The notes beneath the pieces are model-generated. The model was not told the DNA's origin and made no database searches. It saw only the letters and a program-made list of their open reading frames with translations. From the NCBI RefSeq assembly GCF_014205765.1, contig NZ_JACIIZ010000007.1, positions 124,001 through 188,000 on the forward strand: 64,000 nucleotides of DNA, read 5' to 3'. The stretch's first letter is position 1, and each line of letters opens with the position of its first letter. This document shows, piece by piece, positions 61,776 through 64,000 of this stretch. The DNA is from Nitrospirillum iridis (GTDB taxonomy: Bacteria > Pseudomonadota > Alphaproteobacteria > Azospirillales > Azospirillaceae). Both the position numbers and the translations under genes were made by a program.

Positions 61776-64000
61776 TCAGTATTTGACCTGGATGGTGCCC
61801 TGGATTTGGCGCCCGGCCTGGAAGGTGTAGAGGCCGCCGCCGTAGGAGGTGATGGCCCGGTCGTTGGCCAGATTGAACGCCGCCAGCTTCAGCCGCACCA
61901 GACCGAAATCATACGACAGGGAGACGTCGGTGGTGGTGTAGGCCGGGATTTCCCAGGCCTGGCCCGGGGTCAGGAAGGTGCCATCGGCGGTGGTGGTGGC
62001 GGTGCCGCCGTTGTAGGACACCACCTGGCGGCCCACCTGCTTGCGGCTGAGGGTGAATTGCCAGGGGCCCTGGTTGAACAGCATGCCGATGGCGTCCGTC
62101 CATTTTGGCACCTTGGTCAGGCCCTGGTGGGCCGTCAAGTCCTTGGCGGCGTTGATGGAGGCATTGGCGAAGAAGGTCACGCCGTTGTCGAAGCTGTAGG
62201 CCGCCTGGCCCTCCACGCCGCTGTACCGGGCGTTGCCGGCGTTGACGTAATATTGGCCGGTGGGATCGGCCACCGACAGGTTGGTGACGTCGATGCGGTA
62301 GATGTCGGCGTCGACCGTGACGTTGTCGCGGCTCCACACCGTGCCCAGCTGGTAGTTGGTGGTCTCCTGCGGCTTCAGCGCGTTCAGGTTCAGATTGTTG
62401 ACATACAGGGTGGACAGGGAGGGGATCAGGAAGCCGGTGGCGTACTGGGCGTACACCGCCAGTTCTGGCGTGATCTTGTAATTGGCGGTCAGGAACTTCA
62501 GCGTCTTGTCATAGACGTTGTCGCCGTGCAGCGGCCCGCGGGTGAAGCCGGATACGCCGCTGTTCTCCATGGCGGCGTCAACCGTGCGGTCGAAGTTGAC
62601 GTACTTGACACCGGGCGTGATGGTCAGCCGGTCGATGGGCCGCAGTTCGAAATCGGCGAACACCTGGTACTGGAACCAGGAGCTGTTCTCCAGCGTCTTG
62701 ACGTTGGAGACGTTGGCCACCGTCGGTTTGGTCAGGCTGGAATATTTCAGGTCGTCGATGCCCTGCGTCAGGTCCTGCAGCAGGTTGTGCCGGTCGGTGC
62801 TGGAAGTCTCGGCCAGCCCACCCACCTTCAGGGTACCGAAGGACCAGTCCTTGTTGCCACGCAGGATGTCGCCGAAGACGCGGTAACGGTTACCTTTGCT
62901 GTAGCCGCCGATGTCGGTCTTGGGCAACGTCTTATTGCCGGGGGCCGATGTGTTGGTGGCACCCACCAGGCCGGTGACGTCGTTCACCGATTCCGTCTGG
63001 TTGGAATAGAAGTTGGTGTAGGCGTCGTTGTCGATGCTGTAGCCGTCGCCCAGGTCGCCCTTCAGGTTGATATAGTCGAAGTCCGTGGATTTACGCTGCT
63101 GGTTATATTTGTAGTAATGCTCGTCCTTCGGATTGTCGTTCAGGGCGAAATCCTTGCCGTAGGCCAGGACTTGGGCCCAGGTTTCGCCAGGGCCGGCGTC
63201 GGACTGGTAGAAGTGGGTGCGGTTGTGGGTGGCGAACAGCGTGGCCTGCCACGTCTCGCTGATGGGCAGCTGGATCTTGATCAGCTGGTTCTGCGCTTCG
63301 CCGCTGGAAAAGCTCAGCTCGCCATCCGACTGGCGCTCATCGAAGTTCAGCAGGACCTTGGCCCCGCCCAGGTCGTCCAGCTTGCCGGTCTGGAGGGTCG
63401 ACACGAAGTTGTGGGTGTTGAACGAGCCGAAGGTGACCTTCTGCGACAGCCCGAAGGTGTCGTCCACCGTGGGCGAGAAATAGTGGATGGCGCCGCCGAA
63501 ATTGGCCTGGCCCAGGTCCCCCGCCGCCCCGGGGCCACGGTCCACCACGGCGGACCCGATGGTCGATGCGGGGAAGTACGAGGCCGGATGGTGCGTCGGG
63601 TCGTTGGTGTCGCCGAACGCCATGCCGTCATAGGTGATGTTGAACTGGCCATCGGCGAAGCCGCGCAGGGTGACCTTGTTGGTCTCGCCCACGCCGCCGC
63701 CATTGGACGCGATGCCGCCGATGCTGGGGGCGATCAGCACCGTGGTGGTGATGTCACCTGTCTCCGGTGTCGCCTGCTCGATGTACCGGCGGCTGATGAT
63801 GGATTTCGGCTGGCTTTGGTCCAGCGACGCCTTGACCGGCGCTTCCGCCGCCGCGCGGTTCTTCTCCGCCTCGATCAGGATGGTCTCGACATCCACGCCT
63901 TCCGACCCGGTGCCGGCGGTAGACCGGCCGCCAGCGCCGTTGGACGTATCCGGTGCCGGCGCATCCGGGGTGTTGGCCGGGCTGGCGTCAGCCGCCCAGG
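61776..64000 (-). CDS. TonB-dependent outer-membrane receptor (N-terminus beyond right edge)
   Basis: About 740 residues are visible, continuing in frame past the right edge; the GTG at 63896 is not the true start, because the upstream sequence stays open with a signal-proximal Ala/Pro-rich stretch. The plug domain (VTLRGFADGQFNITYDGMAF, DRGPGAAGDLGQANFGG) is followed by many beta-strands ending in IQGTIQVKY, a typical outer-membrane C-terminus. Such receptors import iron complexes, vitamins or sugars; the ligand is not identifiable. The TonB box region lies outside the window or in the open N-terminus. Confidence 0.92.
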   Translation of the reverse strand, partial: WAADASPANTPDAPAPDTSNGAGGRSTAGTGSEGVDVETILIEAEKNRAAAEAPVKASLDQSQPKSIISRRYIEQATPETGDITTTVLIAPSIGGIASNGGGVGETNKVTLRGFADGQFNITYDGMAFGDTNDPTHHPASYFPASTIGSAVVDRGPGAAGDLGQANFGGAIHYFSPTVDDTFGLSQKVTFGSFNTHNFVSTLQTGKLDDLGGAKVLLNFDERQSDGELSFSSGEAQNQLIKIQLPISETWQATLFATHNRTHFYQSDAGPGETWAQVLAYGKDFALNDNPKDEHYYKYNQQRKSTDFDYINLKGDLGDGYSIDNDAYTNFYSNQTESVNDVTGLVGATNTSAPGNKTLPKTDIGGYSKGNRYRVFGDILRGNKDWSFGTLKVGGLAETSSTDRHNLLQDLTQGIDDLKYSSLTKPTVANVSNVKTLENSSWFQYQVFADFELRPIDRLTITPGVKYVNFDRTVDAAMENSGVSGFTRGPLHGDNVYDKTLKFLTANYKITPELAVYAQYATGFLIPSLSTLYVNNLNLNALKPQETTNYQLGTVWSRDNVTVDADIYRIDVTNLSVADPTGQYYVNAGNARYSGVEGQAAYSFDNGVTFFANASINAAKDLTAHQGLTKVPKWTDAIGMLFNQGPWQFTLSRKQVGRQVVSYNGGTATTTADGTFLTPGQAWEIPAYTTTDVSLSYDFGLVRLKLAAFNLANDRAITSYGGGLYTFQAGRQIQGTIQVKY

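Noticed and set aside
1-64000. CRISPR arrays, tRNA or rRNA genes, insertion sequences and att sites.
   Set aside because: No regularly spaced repeats, transposase motifs, or structured RNA gene patterns were seen on either strand.

Overview
The window is GC-rich and densely packed, and looks like the chromosome of an alphaproteobacterium, most likely Rhodospirillales in the Azospirillum/Nitrospirillum neighbourhood. The reasons are overall gene style, two cytoplasmic-tail chemoreceptors, TPR-linked GT9-like glycosyltransferases and pseudaminic-acid-type sugar genes. This assignment is inference from gene content, with no rRNA or marker gene to confirm it. No tRNA, rRNA, CRISPR array or insertion sequence was seen.

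Layout. 1-3252 (-) is the bulk of an SNF2-family helicase running off the left edge. 3315-5558 holds a PseG-like hydrolase facing a FabH-like ketoacyl synthase. 5612-10123 carries a degenerate GGDEF/EAL-like protein, a DUF1348-TetR pair with a likely operator, and a CHASE3 chemoreceptor. 10154-13943 (-) is a cassette in transcription order: SDR, free-standing Rieske protein, Rieske-oxygenase catalytic subunit, PseH-like N-acetyltransferase, RgpF-like protein. 14033-19116 holds a PadR regulator with its operator, a hypothetical gene behind a Fur-like box, a PAS-MCP-PilZ receptor, and an XRE-cupin regulator. 19259-23693 is a tandem pair of secreted prolyl oligopeptidases.

From 23905 to 51566 lies a 28 kb carbohydrate island made of two converging operons. 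The rightward operon (23905-35412) encodes a HAD phosphatase, a sugar-kinase-like protein, a two-subunit transketolase, two DegT-type aminotransferases, glycosyltransferase-like proteins, a TPR protein and a WbuC-type cupin. The leftward operon (51566 down to 35391) starts with pseB-pseC, then two epimerases flanking a nucleotidyltransferase-kinase fusion, a 2OG-Fe(II) oxygenase, an LIC12192-type 'sporadic carbohydrate cluster' protein, three methyltransferases, two RmlD-like reductases, a TPR protein, an SGNH esterase, a sulfotransferase and a hypothetical protein. Many genes overlap by 1-4 bp, so translational coupling is likely.

Divergent from pseB, and separated by a 350 bp regulatory gap, is a single open frame of about 2870 codons (51939-60554). 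It encodes five consecutive TPR + GT9-like glycosyltransferase modules and is the most unusual gene here. The right end has a secreted metallophosphoesterase and a TonB-dependent receptor cut by the window edge.

Working model (inference): the island makes one or more nucleotide-activated amino or higher-carbon sugars, decorates them (methyl, acyl, sulfate, hydroxyl), and transfers them to a cell-surface or flagellar acceptor. The Pse pathway is only partly present: PseB, PseC, PseG-like and PseH-like proteins are visible. No PseI synthase or PseF CMP-transferase was recognised in this window.
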